DNA from: Eustoma russellianum
Taxonomy: Eukaryota; Streptophyta; Magnoliopsida; Gentianales; Gentianaceae
Reading direction: 5' to 3'
Assembly: GCA_036186865.1 (NCBI GenBank)
Contig: AP025066.1
Location: forward strand, 19,416,052-19,480,051
DNA: 64,000 nucleotides
Shown here: piece after piece, positions 11,318-23,200 of the stretch
How the letters are laid out: every line of letters begins with the position of its first letter
Numbering within the stretch: the stretch's first letter is position 1
Position numbers and translations under genes: made by a program
Notes under the pieces: generated by a model
What the model saw: the letters and a program-made list of their open reading frames with translations, nothing else
Database searches by the model: none
Told to the model about the DNA's origin: nothing

Positions 11318-13736
11318 TGAGAAATCATGGTTTGAATGATTTACAAGTGCATGATTTATATGATTACATGATGTTATGAGATTTCAAAATGCGTATGTCT
11401 TATATGTCTGTATCTATCACTGTTGTACTAACGAGCCATGAAGCGTTAAGGCTTAAATCATATGGCACACATTGATAATATTCTCAGGTGATATACACGG
11501 CATATATACATCTCTTGGATATGGCATATATATCTTGGACATACTCGGCATATATATTTTATGGATACACACATATAATTCTTGGAGTCACACGGCATAT
11601 ATACATTTCATGGATATACATTCGACATATATTTCTATCTCCGAGACGACAAGCTATATCTTTCTATCTCGACACTTTGTCAATATGCCATCAACACATG
11701 TCAACGACAAGAGAGTCATATATACATCATATACACATCCATGATACTCTCAATAGTATATTTCATGTCATCAAACTTCCAAAATTACATCGACATGACA
11801 AAAGTGCATAAACCAAATGTATCATATTATATGACTGCCGAGCATCTCCGACACATCATATACTTATCATACAAAGATGGCCAGCCAATATACATTTCCA
11901 ATACTAAAAATTTCGTGCACTACATGGAGAGATCAATACCAAAGTCACAAAACAAATACATATATCAATTCTCCATCATCTTCCTTATTTCTCTGAAAAT
12001 CAAATTCAAAATTGATATACCCCTTGGCCGAACATATTATACACATTGGAGCTGAGATTATACATTTATATGTATATTGCATGTTACATTACACATTTTA
12101 TATGTTGAAGAGGTTTGAGACAAAACGGAGAAAAACCGAGCAATCGACGGAAGTTGAAATTTGAAGTTACTACATCATCGTACATGGAACGTTTATTTGC
12201 TACATGATGCCACATGTATTTATACATGTATTATACACAGCCAAAGACATATCTTGAAGGTTCTAGAAGGCAAGGTAAAATGGTAAAAGAAATTTACCAT
12301 GTCCATGAAGAATTCTACATTGTTACCATGCAAAATTCAGATTTGAATTCAGCACATTGGCTGACCAGATGGGGCGGCTGGGACAGCATGTTGGGAGCCT
12401 TGGAGGAGTTCATATTATAATATAATTGATGAAGAAAGACCAAGCAATGATGGAAGACAAAGATACACAAATTAAGGAGTCAATGACAAGACCAAACAAA
12501 GCTGAAAATTCTGTTTTTGAATTTGAAATTTCAGATTGGTGGCTGAAGTTTTGGGGGGAATTAATGACCTAAAACATTCAAATTTATTCAAAGGCATTAC
12601 AAGACAATTCAAATCAGATTTGGGAGGCTCCTCTCAACCCTCTTAGGCGCCCCAACCATCTATAAAAGGCCAAGAGATGATCAACACAAAACAAGAACAA
12701 CAAGTGCAAAAAATTCTGTTTAGTGTTTGCAAGACTACAATTCATTTTCCATATTCATCTCTTGTATATACCCAAAGCCTATCATACTTACATGTCATAT
12801 TCAGTATAGGCTTCATAAACATCACCCAAATAAGATTCATTGGTGTACAAGGTTGATCAAGGTGTGATCAAACCTTCATTTGGTGAGGTGGTGCTGATTG
12901 GTGATTCTTTGGTGTTGTTCTTTGTGTAGAACATTGTAAAAGGGTTTGGATTGAAGGAGTTGGTGTAAATCTATCCACCCTTATTAAGGTGACTTTGGTG
13001 ACTAGTGAAAACCAAGGAAGGTGTCTTGAAGACTGGAGTAGGTCACGTTGGCCGAACCAGTATAAAATTCTTGGTGTTCTTACTTTCAGCATTTTTACTC
13101 TCAGTTTCTGTTTTTGCATCATCTTTATGATCTCGGTAAAAATAGCAAATAATTTTCAAAAATCATAAAACTTTCAGAAACATAGCCTTGTGTCTTAGGG
13201 TTCATTTCCCACTGATTTTATCAAATTTGGATAAGTATAAGTCATCCAAACGTTCATAGTTCTGAGACTAGTGCAAATCTGTTTTTCAGATTGGCAGAGG
13301 TTGAGAACATCAACTTGGTGACATACTTCCCAAAGGAAATTTTTCAAAACTGTTTTAACTGAGTATACTACACATCCTAAGGTCATCTCATAAAAGTTTC
13401 AGATCATTTGGAGTTGTCACCAAATAGGAATATTTTTCATTTTAAGGTAAGGTTCTGTCCAACTGACACAGTCAGATACGTACCACATTTGAGTGACTTA
13501 ACCTTTGAGTTTTAATCTGAAATTTTATGACACCTTCATAACACCTGAGAGTACATTGTGTCAAAATTTCACTATTTTGGAGGTCTACAACCCAGTCAAC
13601 CAAGTGTTTAAAAAGGGTCCTGAAAGCAGTCTCTGTTTTCAGAAGTGAGTAATTGGTCCTTAAAATTTTTATAAACCAATTTTTTCCGCACTCACTATTC
13701 AACCCCCCCTTCTAGTGGTGCTATACAGGTCCAACA
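11318..13736 (+). repeat. 3' LTR of SIRE copy B (about 2.4 kb)
   Basis: The LTR follows the final polypurine tract and ends GGTCCAACA at 13736. Its first 20 bases resemble the LTR start of copy A. Its 3' part contains the same conserved block near 13010-13080 and the run of C residues before the end. A good TATA box (TATAAAAGG) sits at 12661-12669, a plausible promoter for the element. Repeated GGCATATATA-type units occupy 11498-11640. Open frames between 11472 and 12055 follow these repeats and show no protein signature. Confidence 0.82.
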
Positions 13737-13939
13737 ATCCTTACTCAGACGGTAGCATCAGAGCAGCAGATTTAGGTCTCAATTGAGATAATAGCTACTA
13801 AGAAATGATTGTTATATTATGGTAGATACTAAGAGAAGATTTATAGAGAAATGATAGAAAACTAAGTAACGATCATAAGCATTTTAATGAGTAGCGTTTA
13901 GTAAGAGCATCATACGAAGAAATTTATAGTCTAGGGTTA
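13737..13939. other. Unclassified spacer left of Tekay element 1
   Basis: These 203 bases show no coding sequence. A weak resemblance to an initiator-tRNA primer-binding site (GGTAGCATCAGAGC near 13751) could mark the start of another retrotransposon interior, continued at 23460, but two extra bases interrupt the match. The reading is uncertain. Confidence 0.3.
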
Positions 13940-16900
13940 TGTTACACCCCGTGACTTTTAAGCACGATTTTCAATACTTAGAGGTCAACCTTAAATACAA
14001 CTTAATTAATTTTGTATTATGAGACTTAGTCACCTAAAACATAGAAGAATAAGAAAGAAGGGTTCAAAATAGAATTAAAGGTAATTAATAGAAATTACCT
14101 AAAAGGTCCCTACTAAGAGATAGGGAGTTTACACCACTTTTAGTATAACTCCCATCTCAACCTAGGGGCGGTTATTGCACAAAAGAGGAGAGGGAAAAAG
14201 CCAGAGGAAGAAAAGGAAGAAGAGAGAGAGAGAAGAAGAAAGGAAGAAGAGAAGGCTAACCTAGGTCCAATTCTCTCGAAATTCTGCACACACCTAAGCT
14301 TATCTCGATTCCAAGGCAAGTAATCTTTCTATACGCTTTACGCAAATTTTGATACTTAAGGCCCTATGTTCTTACAAAGAGAAAACATGAATCACACATT
14401 AGTATTCTTGTCTTCTATCTTAAATGCTTTGTTATACGTAAGTCTTGTTGCTAATTGTGTAAAGTCTTGTTCTTTGGGCCATATTTATGAAAATTGTGTG
14501 GTGCTTCGTTGTTGTCAAGCATGCCCATAAAAGTGTATATTTTGACGTGCTTATTGTCTTGCGCTACTCTTATGTTGATTGTCTACACTTAGAGTTGAGA
14601 GTTGCAGGAAATTGAGAGATGAGTGATGACATTGCTGTAGTCTTGTTGTGTTGGGAAAGTTGATGAGATCTTTTGAAGGTTGTGAATGATTGAAGGCTAG
14701 AGTGGATATTGTTAGGCATGGCTAGGCATCAATTCATGTTTAGATGTGTGTTAAGTAAGATGAATCTAGATGTTAAGATGGATCTTTAAGTGTTGAAAAT
14801 GAAAGGGTTGAAGAAGGAGGGTGTTGGAGAGGAAGTTACTGCAGAAAAACTGCAGTTTGGCATCGTCAGAACACTTCGAACGCCTACATTAGGCGCTCTA
14901 TGTCACATTAGGCGCCTAATGTAGCGTTCAATGTGTCCTGAAGCTTTCCCGTACAGAAAAACTGCAATTTAGAACCGTCAGAACACTTCGAACGCCTACA
15001 TTAGGCGCTCTATGTCACATTAGGCGCCTAATGTAGCGTTCAATGTGTCCTGAATCATCCCCGAACACTTCGAACACCTACATAAAGCGCTCTATGTCAC
15101 ATTAGGCGCTTCATGTAGGCGTTCAATGTCTACGGAACATCCCGAACACTTCGAACGCCTAGTATAGGCGCTCTAAGTCACTATAGGCGCTTCATGTAGC
15201 GTTCCAACTATACTGGAAGTCTTTTGACCCTTTAGGTGCCCTATGTAAGTGTAGTAACTTTACACTTCTTTGAACATAAAATGCAAGGGTATTTGAGTGT
15301 AATTGAGGTAGATGGTAAGTTGATAAGTAAGAATAAGATTGAATCCCTGTGAATTAGTGAAACGGACTTGGAAAGATACAAACAGGAGTGTTTGAGGTGC
15401 AAGACCGTATACTTGATATGTAAGATGTGTGTGGGAGATACCTTTATTATCTTCCATTGCTCATAATTACAAAGTGTTTGAAAGTGTGCTAGAGTTGTAA
15501 ACATTAAGTGTGAATGAGTAGGGTTAAGTATGAATTCGAAGGATTCGTGATACGAAAGGGCATGAAGTGGTATGAATGAGGTGTATTTGAGTAGTAAACG
15601 TTAAGTGTGAATGAGTAAAGTTAGGTATGAATCCAAAGTGAGTTAGCAATATGAAAGAGCACAAAATGGTACGAAAAGGGTGTTTGAGGAAGTATGAACG
15701 AGCAAGGTTAAGTGTGAACTCGAGATGATTTCGTAATACGAAGGGACATGAAATGATACGAGCAGAATGTGATAGGGTTCAGGACTTTGTACTTGATATG
15801 TAAAGTGTGTGTGCATGTTTACACGTTTGATATGATGTTACATGAGCATTCTGCATCATGACATGGGCACTTGCATTTGATTTGAGAATTGCTTTGCGAA
15901 AGAACATGTGTTTACAAGAAAAGTTTGAAGTTTTCGAAAGACAAGATGGCTGCTGGTTGATCGCAGGGTATAAAAGTCACGCCTGCGAAAGCAGGGTATA
16001 AAAGCGTGATCTGTGAATCAACAGCAGGGTATAAAGTATTTTATGGGGCCGTGGACCTATCAGCACGGAAAATAAAGTTATTTTATGGGGCCGTGGACCT
16101 ATCAGCACGGAAAATAAAGTTATTTTATGGGGCCGTGGACCTTTCAGCACGGATATATGATATATGTAATGGGGCCGTGGACCTTTCAGCACGGATATAT
16201 GATATATGTAATGGGGCCGTGGACCTTTCAGCACGGGGTATAAAGTTATATGTTATGGGGCCGTGGACCTTTCAGCACGGGGTATAAAGTTATGTTTGCT
16301 GTGGACTGATCACCCACAGGGTATAAAGTTCTGCTACGCGAAGAATATGATATGTAAAGTGATGAAATGTTTTGTGAAATGACATGCATGACATGTTTAT
16401 GAAAGAAGACATATGCATGGGTGTTGTGTGTGATTTTAAAGAAGTACATGCATCATGATACACGAAGCATAAGACTTGATATGCAAGAAACGTGGTTAGT
16501 TTATGACTTGCTTATGTGATACGTTGTTTAATACATGTTGTTCTCGTACCCGTGTACATATATGTGCTTTATCTGTTTGAGAATTCTTATTGAGATGCTA
16601 TTTGCTAACCCGAGCACCTATATTTTGGGCAATGATTTATACACTGGTGACTCGTCGTGTGTGATTCCGTAAGGTGTATAGACGGGTTACTTGCTGGCGA
16701 TAATTTCGCTAAGAACAGTACTCTATTCCTTTTCAGGTGAGCCTGAATATGAGTTGATATTTATCGAAGACGATGGCGAGTGGGCTCAATGGGATGACGG
16801 ACATGGGAATAGATAGATGCTGGACTACTTTCTTTAAGTTTGGAAACTCATGTTATTATGTTGTTCTGGAACTTATGTTAGCTAGATGACAAACACCTTT

Positions 16901-17079
16901 TATTTCCGCTGCATTTTCTGGTTGTATTTACGATGAAGGTTTAGATTTTATGACGTTTCCGCTGATTTATCTTACGTCATGAATGATGTACGCTTGATCT
17001 GCTTTGACGCTTCGTAGTTCTCATAGTAGGCTACGGCGGGTGCACTGGTTCCGATGACGGTATCGGCCGGGGCGCTACA
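13940..17079 (+). repeat. 5' LTR of Tekay element 1
   Basis: The LTR begins TGTTACACCCCGTGAC and ends GGCGCTACA. Landmarks are a purine-rich tract near 14180-14260, a candidate GC-type splice donor (AAG/GCAAGT) at 14316, and four diverged tandem units with inverted repeats at 14870-15205. Six units of a 42-44 bp repeat lie at 16040-16290. A candidate splice acceptor (CTTTTCAG) ends at 16736, followed by a short acidic open segment. The block GACGCTTCGTAGTTCTCAT near the 3' end recurs in the other Tekay LTRs. Confidence 0.9.
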
Positions 17080-17081
17080 GG

Positions 17082-17092
17082 TGGTATCAGAG
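17082..17092 (+). promoter_or_regulatory. Primer-binding site of Tekay element 1
   Basis: TGGTATCAGAG is complementary to the 3' end of plant initiator Met-tRNA and lies 2 bases after the 5' LTR, where minus-strand DNA synthesis would start. Confidence 0.9.
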
Positions 17093-17379
17093 ACCTAGGC
17101 TTCAGATCTATCTCGGAACTTAGGTTCATGATCTTATAGCAAATTAAGATGTGATTTTCCCTAGGTTGATCCTTAGTTATAAGTGCTGATTTTCTAGAGT
17201 CCTAAGTATGATCTGGGTTGGTGTGTGTGAGCGCGTATATCCTTTAAATTCTATAATAATTTAAATTTTAGACCCCATTGATCTCTAGGACACAATTCTG
17301 TGATATGCCTCTCTGCAGTATTACGTGCCCAAGATAGCTAGCTTAGACAAGATAGGGCGTCCGACAAGCTGAAATAGGG

Positions 17380-17900
17380 TCGAATGATAATGTCAGAGTA
17401 TGCCGACCATGTCCTGGGGCTTTGGGTAAGTTCGCTCCTGCGATTATGCTTGATAATCGCTTAAAGATGACAAAGTTCGAACGAGGTTTTGACTCAAGAA
17501 TTCAGTCAGCAATTGTAAACCGCATGGATGAGAACATACGAGGACATGATGGATGCATGTTTTCACGTCGAGAGTGATTTCAGCAGAGTGACGGCAAGAA
17601 AGGCCGATGCAGGTACTCCAACAAAGGTAAGAGATTAAGAGAAGAGATTGAGTTAGTGCAGGCCGGGACGTTGGATCAAGATTCAGAAGAGATGTCCCGG
17701 TCGGAAATTTTAGAGACCCCCACCATAGAACCCAGATGTAAATTAGGCTGTTGGAGTTTTCCGCATTGCAAAAGAGCCATGATGGTGAATGTGAGAAGTT
17801 GGCAAGAGTGTGTTATCGATGCGATAGGTAGGTCATCTCGTTAGAGATTGTCCAGAGATGAGGAAGAATGCTCTGGGGGGGAAGCGGCTCATCAGCCGAG
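17380..17900 (+). pseudogene. gag remnant of Tekay element 1
   Basis: Frames across 17410-17600 give KFAPAIMLDNRLKMTKFERG, then FDSRIQSAIV and an MDAC-type segment. These match the capsid C-terminal region of Tekay gag also seen in element 3 (YMPAIIDNEKAKMLKFKTG). At 17808-17860 a CYRCDR-x-GHLVRDC-like knuckle can be read across a base change, which is the expected C-x2-C-x4-H-x4-C nucleic-acid-binding motif. Several indels break the frame, so no gag could be made. Confidence 0.7.
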
Positions 17901-18239
17901 ACGAATGTCTGCGTCAATGTCATGATTGCCATGGATATTGGAAGTCACCGATGTGGTATGAGGTACAATTTTAGTGAACAGATATTCACCAATGTACTCT
18001 TGATAGCGGTGTGAACCCTCTTTGTGGCAAAGGGATTTGTTAAGCGCCTTTGTGGTTCACCAGAATAGTCGAGATTCCATACTGTGTTCAAGCCTCCAAG
18101 ATCAAATTACGATTTCACATCAACATTGACTATCGATTAAAACAAGTGACAGTTAAGAATTATGTGATGGAAGGTATAACCTTTCAAGGGAATTGTTGTT
18201 GATTGAGGAAGTGAACTTATTACCAAGTGGTCTAGATCT

Positions 18240-18720
18240 ACGAATGACACCGAAGTCAGCGTTTCTTGGGTCTAGCTAGTTATTATAGGAAGTTTGTCGA
18301 GGGATTCTCGATAATAGCGATGTTCTCAATTGCCTTACTCAAAAGAAGTCCAAGTTTGAGTGGACGGCATAATGCGAGAAAAGCTTCACGGAGCGTGAGA
18401 GGAGGTTAACCATAGCTCCAGTATTGGCTCAACCTTCTGGTACTGATGGGTTTGTGATATGTAGTGTTGTGTCGAAAAACAGTCTAGGTACGTAAACTAT
18501 AGCTTAAGTTAGACTTTCCATCCAAATTGAGTTGAGATGATACTCCACTTGTAGACTGTGTTTTGATGCAATACGAACGAGATATCGCGTATGCCTCAGG
18601 ACAGCTACAACATGAGACAGCTAAGACGCTTGGAACTATAAAAGGACTACGACTTGACCATTAATTACCATCCAGGGAAAGCTAATAGAGTGACCAATGT
18701 ATTAAGCAGAAATCTAACTA
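18240..18720 (+). pseudogene. Reverse transcriptase / RNase H remnant of Tekay element 1
   Basis: The protease and most of RT are missing or unrecognisable. Readable pieces are the RT-RNase H connection (VFLGLASYYRKFVEGFS near 18262), FVICSVVSKNSL near 18450, and after a 67 bp insertion CVLMQYERDIAYASGQL near 18556. The RNase H end (YDLTINYHPGKAN) lies near 18648. The insertion, 18488-18554, starts GTACGT and ends TTGTAG and can be removed without changing frame. The YxDD catalytic motif is not found. Confidence 0.75.
18488..18554 (+). other. Intron-like insertion in pol of Tekay element 1
   Basis: Sixty-seven bases begin GTACGTAAAC and end CCACTTGTAG, between SKNSL and CVLMQ codons. They split the same codon at the same phase as the insertion at 53630-53697. 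The two inserts are not obviously alike in sequence apart from their ends. Confidence 0.68.
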
Positions 18721-19079
18721 TGCACGATAGTCACCACTTGAGTGGAAATAGAAGAATTTAGCTTGGATTTGGTTGATTCTATAGTTAATGTTTTCACAAC
18801 ATTGACCGTTACCTTGAGTTTGATGGATTGTGTGAAAGAAGCGCAAAACAGAAAAATAAGACTGTGGGTGATATTGCTGGGAAACTGAGGTATAGTTAGG
18901 TTGATGGATTTCAAACCAATGAGGATGGGAGCTTATGTTTAGAGGAAAAATGAGTGTATCGGATTTGGATGTGTTAAGGAAAGAAAATTTTTGCAAGGGA
19001 CTCGCAGCTCAAGGTTATCGATACATTCTGGTAGCACCAGAATGTGTAGGGATCTCTGACAATATTATTAATGGTGTGA

Positions 19080-20225
19080 GATGAAGAGGCATATTGTGGA
19101 CCTTATTGAGAGATATGTGGTGTGTCAGCAAGTGAGTGTGAACACCAGCAACCTTGTGGATTAGTGATGTCTGTTGGAGAGTCCAGAGTAGAAATAGGAA
19201 CGTATTAGGATGGACTTTGTGGCTGCTTTACCAAAAATAAATGGATATAACATGATTGTAGGGGATTGTGGATTGGTTAACCAAGGTTGCACATTTTATA
19301 CCTATCTTAAGGGATATATCTCTTGATAAGTTGATTAATTTAGATATAGGTAACATTGTCAACTTGCACGGTGTTTCCAATGAACATATCGTCTGACCGA
19401 GATCAATAGTTTATTCCCAAGCTCTGGATGATATTTTGGAGTTTAACAAAATTAAGGATGAGTACACTTCATCACCCTCAGACAGATGGATAATCTGAAG
19501 GGACTAATCAGACCATCGAGGACTTGTTAAGAGATTACATCCTAACTTCAAAAGGAGTTGAGATGGAATGGTGAAGTTAAGGGGTTATCTAATAATAACA
19601 GTCACCACTAGTTGCAATCGATATGACTCCCTTCGAAGCGATGTATGGACGGAGTGCGGGTCCCCCGGTTTATTAGGGTGAAGCCAATGTGAGGACCATC
19701 ACTGAATCTGGACTATTGGAGAAAACATTAGGAAGGGTGAGAATCACTCAAGACTCAATTTGGCTTAGAGGCCGCAACAAAAGTTGGGTGGATTATAAAC
19801 AAAGGCCTTTGGAGTTAATGTAGGTGAAAAGGTTTATTTAAAAGTATCACCTACGAAGGGGTATGTGAGATTTGGAATCAAAGGCAAGTTAAGCCGTTTT
19901 ATTAATCCTTACGAGATAATGAGGAAGTGGGAGATTTTGCATTACCTCTGGTATTGCACAAGTCCATAACGTTATCCACGTATCATAGTTAAGAAAGTAC
20001 ATGACGAATCCAAGACATGTGCTTGAAGCAGACCTTTGAAACTCAACGACGACGTTACTTACGAGAGATACCCATGAAAACGTAAATTGAAAGGACCCAG
20101 TGTTGAGGAAGCAGGTGATCCCTTATGCGAATGTCACAGTGGAGCAAACACACGGAATGTGAGGCCACTTAGGAACTCGAAGAACATATGCGGGAGAAGT
20201 ACCCTCAAATCTTTGACTAAGGTAC
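19080..20225 (+). pseudogene. Integrase and chromodomain remnant of Tekay element 1
   Basis: The zinc-binding end of integrase (RYVVCQQVSV) is near 19115. The core is readable in pieces: MDFVAALPKINGYNMI near 19210, LVNQGCTF, and then STLHHPQTDG-like sequence near 19470. The MAPFEA-type block (MTPFEAMYGRSAG) is at about 19625. The end near 20110-20218 reads KQVIPYANVTVEQTHG and ELEEHMREKYPQIFD before a stop. That is the chromodomain-type tail of Tekay elements, thought to steer integration to heterochromatin. Multiple stops and indels are present. Confidence 0.8.
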
Positions 20226-20227
20226 GT

Positions 20228-20268
20228 ACAGTTTCGAGGACCGAAAACTTTTTGTAAGGAGGGTGGAA
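20228..20268 (+). promoter_or_regulatory. Hairpin and polypurine tract before 3' LTR, Tekay element 1
   Basis: An inverted pair (AGTTTCGAGGACCGAAAACT) is followed by TTTTTGTAAGGAGGGTGGAA directly before the LTR. The same arrangement precedes the LTRs at 25429, 33577 and 55589. The purine run is the expected plus-strand primer. Confidence 0.75.
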
Positions 20269-23200
20269 TGTTACACCCCGTGACTTTTAAGCACGGATTT
20301 TCAATATTTAGAGGTCAACCTTAAATACAACTTAATTAATTTTGTAGGGTATGAGACTTAGTCACCTAAAACATAGAAGAATAAGAAAGAAGGGTTCAAA
20401 ATAGAATTAAAGGTAATTAATAGAAATTACCTAAAAGGTCCCTACTAAGAGATAGGGAGTTACACCACTTTTAGTATAACTCCCCATCTCAACATAGGGG
20501 ACGGTTATTGCACAAAAGAGGAGAGGGAAAAAACGCCTAGGAGGAAGAAAAGGCAAGAAGAGAGAGAGAAGAAGAAGAAAGGAAGAAGAAGGCTAACCTA
20601 GGTCCAATTCGTCTCGAAATTCTAGTACACACTCGTAAGCTTATCTCGATTCCAAGGCAAGTAATCTTTCTATACGCTTTACGCAAATTTTGATACTTAA
20701 GGCCCTATGTTCTTACAAAGAGAAAACATGAATCACACATTAGTATTCTTGTCTTGTCTATCTTAAATGCTTTGTTATACGTAAGTCTTGTTGCTAATTG
20801 TGTAAAGTCTTGTTCTTTGGGCCATATTTATGAAAATAGTTGTGTGGTGCTTCGTTGTTGTCAAGCATGCCCATAAAAGTGTATATTTTGACGTGCTTAT
20901 TGTCTTGCGCTACTCTTATGTTGATTGTCTACACTTAGAGGTTGAGAGTAAGTGCAGGAAATTGAGAGATGAGTGATGACATTGCTGTAGTCTTGTTGTG
21001 TTGGGAAAGTTGATGAGATCTTTTGAAGGTTGTGAATGATTGAAGGCTAGAGTGGATATTGTTAGGCATGGCTAGGCATCAATTCATGTTTAGATGTGTG
21101 TTAAGTAAGATGAATCTAGATGTTAAGATGGATCTTTAAGTGTTGAAAATGAAAGGGTTGAAGAAGGAGGGTGTTGGAGAGGAAGTTACTGCAGAAAAAC
21201 TGCAGTTTGGCATCGTCAGAACACTTCGAACGCCTACATTAGGCGCTCTATGTCACATTAGGCGCCTAATGTAGCGTTCAATGTGTCCTGAAGCTTTCCC
21301 GTACAGAAAAACTGCAATTTAGAACCGTCAGAACACTTCGAACGCCTACATTAGGCGCTCTATGTCACATTAGGCGCCTAATGTAGCGTTCAATGTGTCC
21401 TGAATCATCCCCGAACACTTCGAACACCTACATAAAGCGCTCTATGTCACATTAGGCGCTTCATGTAGGCGTTCAATGTCTACGGAACATCCCGAACACT
21501 TCGAACGCCTAGTATAGGCGCTCTAAGTCACTATAGGCGCTTCATGTAGCGTTCCAACTATACTGGAAGTCTCTTTGACCCTTTAGGTGCCCTATGTACG
21601 TGTTGTAACCTTATACACTTCTTTTGAGCATAAAATGCAAAGGTGTTTGAGTTGTAATTGAGGTGTAGATGGTAAGTTTGATCAAGTAGGAATAAGATTG
21701 AACCCTGAGTGATTTAGTAAGACGGATGTACTTGGAAAGGTACGAACATGGAGTGTTTGAGGTGCAAGACCGTATACTTGATATGTAAGATGTGTGTGGG
21801 AGATACCTTTATTATCTTCCAGTGCTCATAAATTACAAAGTGTTTTGAAAGTGTGCTAGAGTTGTAAACATTAAGTGTGAATGGTAGGGTTAAGTATGAA
21901 TTCGAAGTGGATTCGTGATACGAAAGGGCATGAAGTGGTATGAATGAGGTGTGTTTGAGTAGTAAACGATAAGTGTGAATGAGTAAAGTTAAGTATGAAT
22001 CCAAAGTGAGTTAGCAATATGAAAGAGCACAAAATGGTACGAAAAGGGTGTGTTTGAGGAAGTATGAACGAGCAAGGTTAAGTGTGAACTCGAGATGATT
22101 TCGTAATACGAAGGGACATGAAATGATACGAGCAGGATGTGATAGAGGTTCAGGACTTTGTACTTGATATGTAAAGTGTGTGTGCATGTTTACACGTTTG
22201 ATATGATGTTACATGAGCATTCTGCATCATGACATGGGCACTTGCATTTGATTTGAGATTTGCTTTGCGAAAGAACATGTTTTACAAGAAAAGTTTGAAG
22301 TTTTCGAAAGACAAGATGGCTGCTGGTTGATCGCAGGGTATAAAAGTCACGCCTGCGAAAGCAGGGTATAAAAGCGTGATCTGTGAATCAACAGCAGGGT
22401 ATAAAGTATTTTATGGGGCCGTGGACCTATCAGCACGGAAAATAAAGTTATTTTATGGGGCCGTGGACCTATCAGCACGGAAAATAAAGTTATTTTATGG
22501 GGCCGTGGACCTTTCAGCATGGATATATGTTATATGTAATGGGGCCGTGGACCTTTCAGCACGGATATGATATATGTAATGGGGCCGTGGACCTTTCATC
22601 ACGGGGCATAAAGTTATATGTTATGGGGTCGTGGACCTTTCAGCACGGGGTATAAAGTTCTGTTTGCTGTGGACTGATCACCCACAGGGTATAAAGTTCT
22701 GCTACGCGAAGAATATGATATGTAAAGTGATGAAATGTTTTGTGAAATGACATGCATGACATGTTTATGAAAGAAGACATATGCATGGGTGTTGTGTGAT
22801 TTTAAAGAGGTACATGCATCATGATACACGAAGCATAAGACTTGATATGCAAGAAACGTGGTTAGTTTATGACTTGTTTATGTGATACGTTGTTTAAATA
22901 CATGCTTGTTCTCGTACCCGTGTACCATATATGTGTTTTATATCTGTTTTGAGAAATTCTTATTGAGATTCTATTTGCTAACCCGAGCACCTATATTTTG
23001 GGCAATGATTTATACACTGGTGACTCGTCGTGTGTGATTCCGTAAGGTGTATAGACGGGTTACTTGCTGGCGATAATTTCGCTAAGAACAGATACTCTAT
23101 TCCTTTTCAGGTGAGCCGGAATATGAGATTATATTTATCGAAGTCGATGGCGAGTGGCTCAATGGGATGACGGACATGGGAATAGATAGATGCTGGACTA

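Larger units (their letters stand above)
7370..13736 (+). mobile_element. SIRE-type Ty1/copia retrotransposon B (5' truncated)
   Basis: This second SIRE copy has the same domain order and multiple polypurine tracts as copy A. It is better preserved but starts abruptly inside the gag coiled coil, immediately after the LTR of copy A. No primer-binding site or gag N-terminus is present between them. Its own 3' LTR (11318-13736) differs clearly in length and sequence from the LTR at 4350-7369. The tandem is therefore not a simple LTR-internal-LTR-internal-LTR product of one family member. Frame breaks occur near 8335, 8575, 9115, 9390, 9510, 10145 and 10690. Confidence 0.88.

Noticed and set aside
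11472..12055. Overlapping open frames of 90-157 codons
   Set aside because: They lie inside the SIRE LTR over AT-rich GGCATATATA repeats. Tyr/Ile-rich composition follows from the repeats; no domain is seen.
12868..13702. Three minus-strand open frames of 63-84 codons
   Set aside because: They are antisense to the conserved 3' part of the SIRE B LTR. Similar chance frames appear in other LTR copies, but with different sequence.
13737..13780. Primer-binding site for SIRE copy B's LTR acting as a 5' LTR
   Set aside because: The match GGTAGCATCAGAGC contains two extra bases and lies about 15 bases after the LTR. A polypurine tract before 11318 shows that the LTR is a 3' LTR.
16006..16287. 93-codon open frame with a 14-residue repeat, and the opposite-strand frame at 15977-16234
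   Set aside because: The frames simply read through the 42-44 bp LTR array. The unit length is mostly a multiple of three, so a periodic peptide arises automatically. No start context or family match.
16040..16290. Possible CRISPR-like array
   Set aside because: Units are directly adjacent with no unique spacers of constant size. The array is part of a plant LTR and repeats in the partner LTR.
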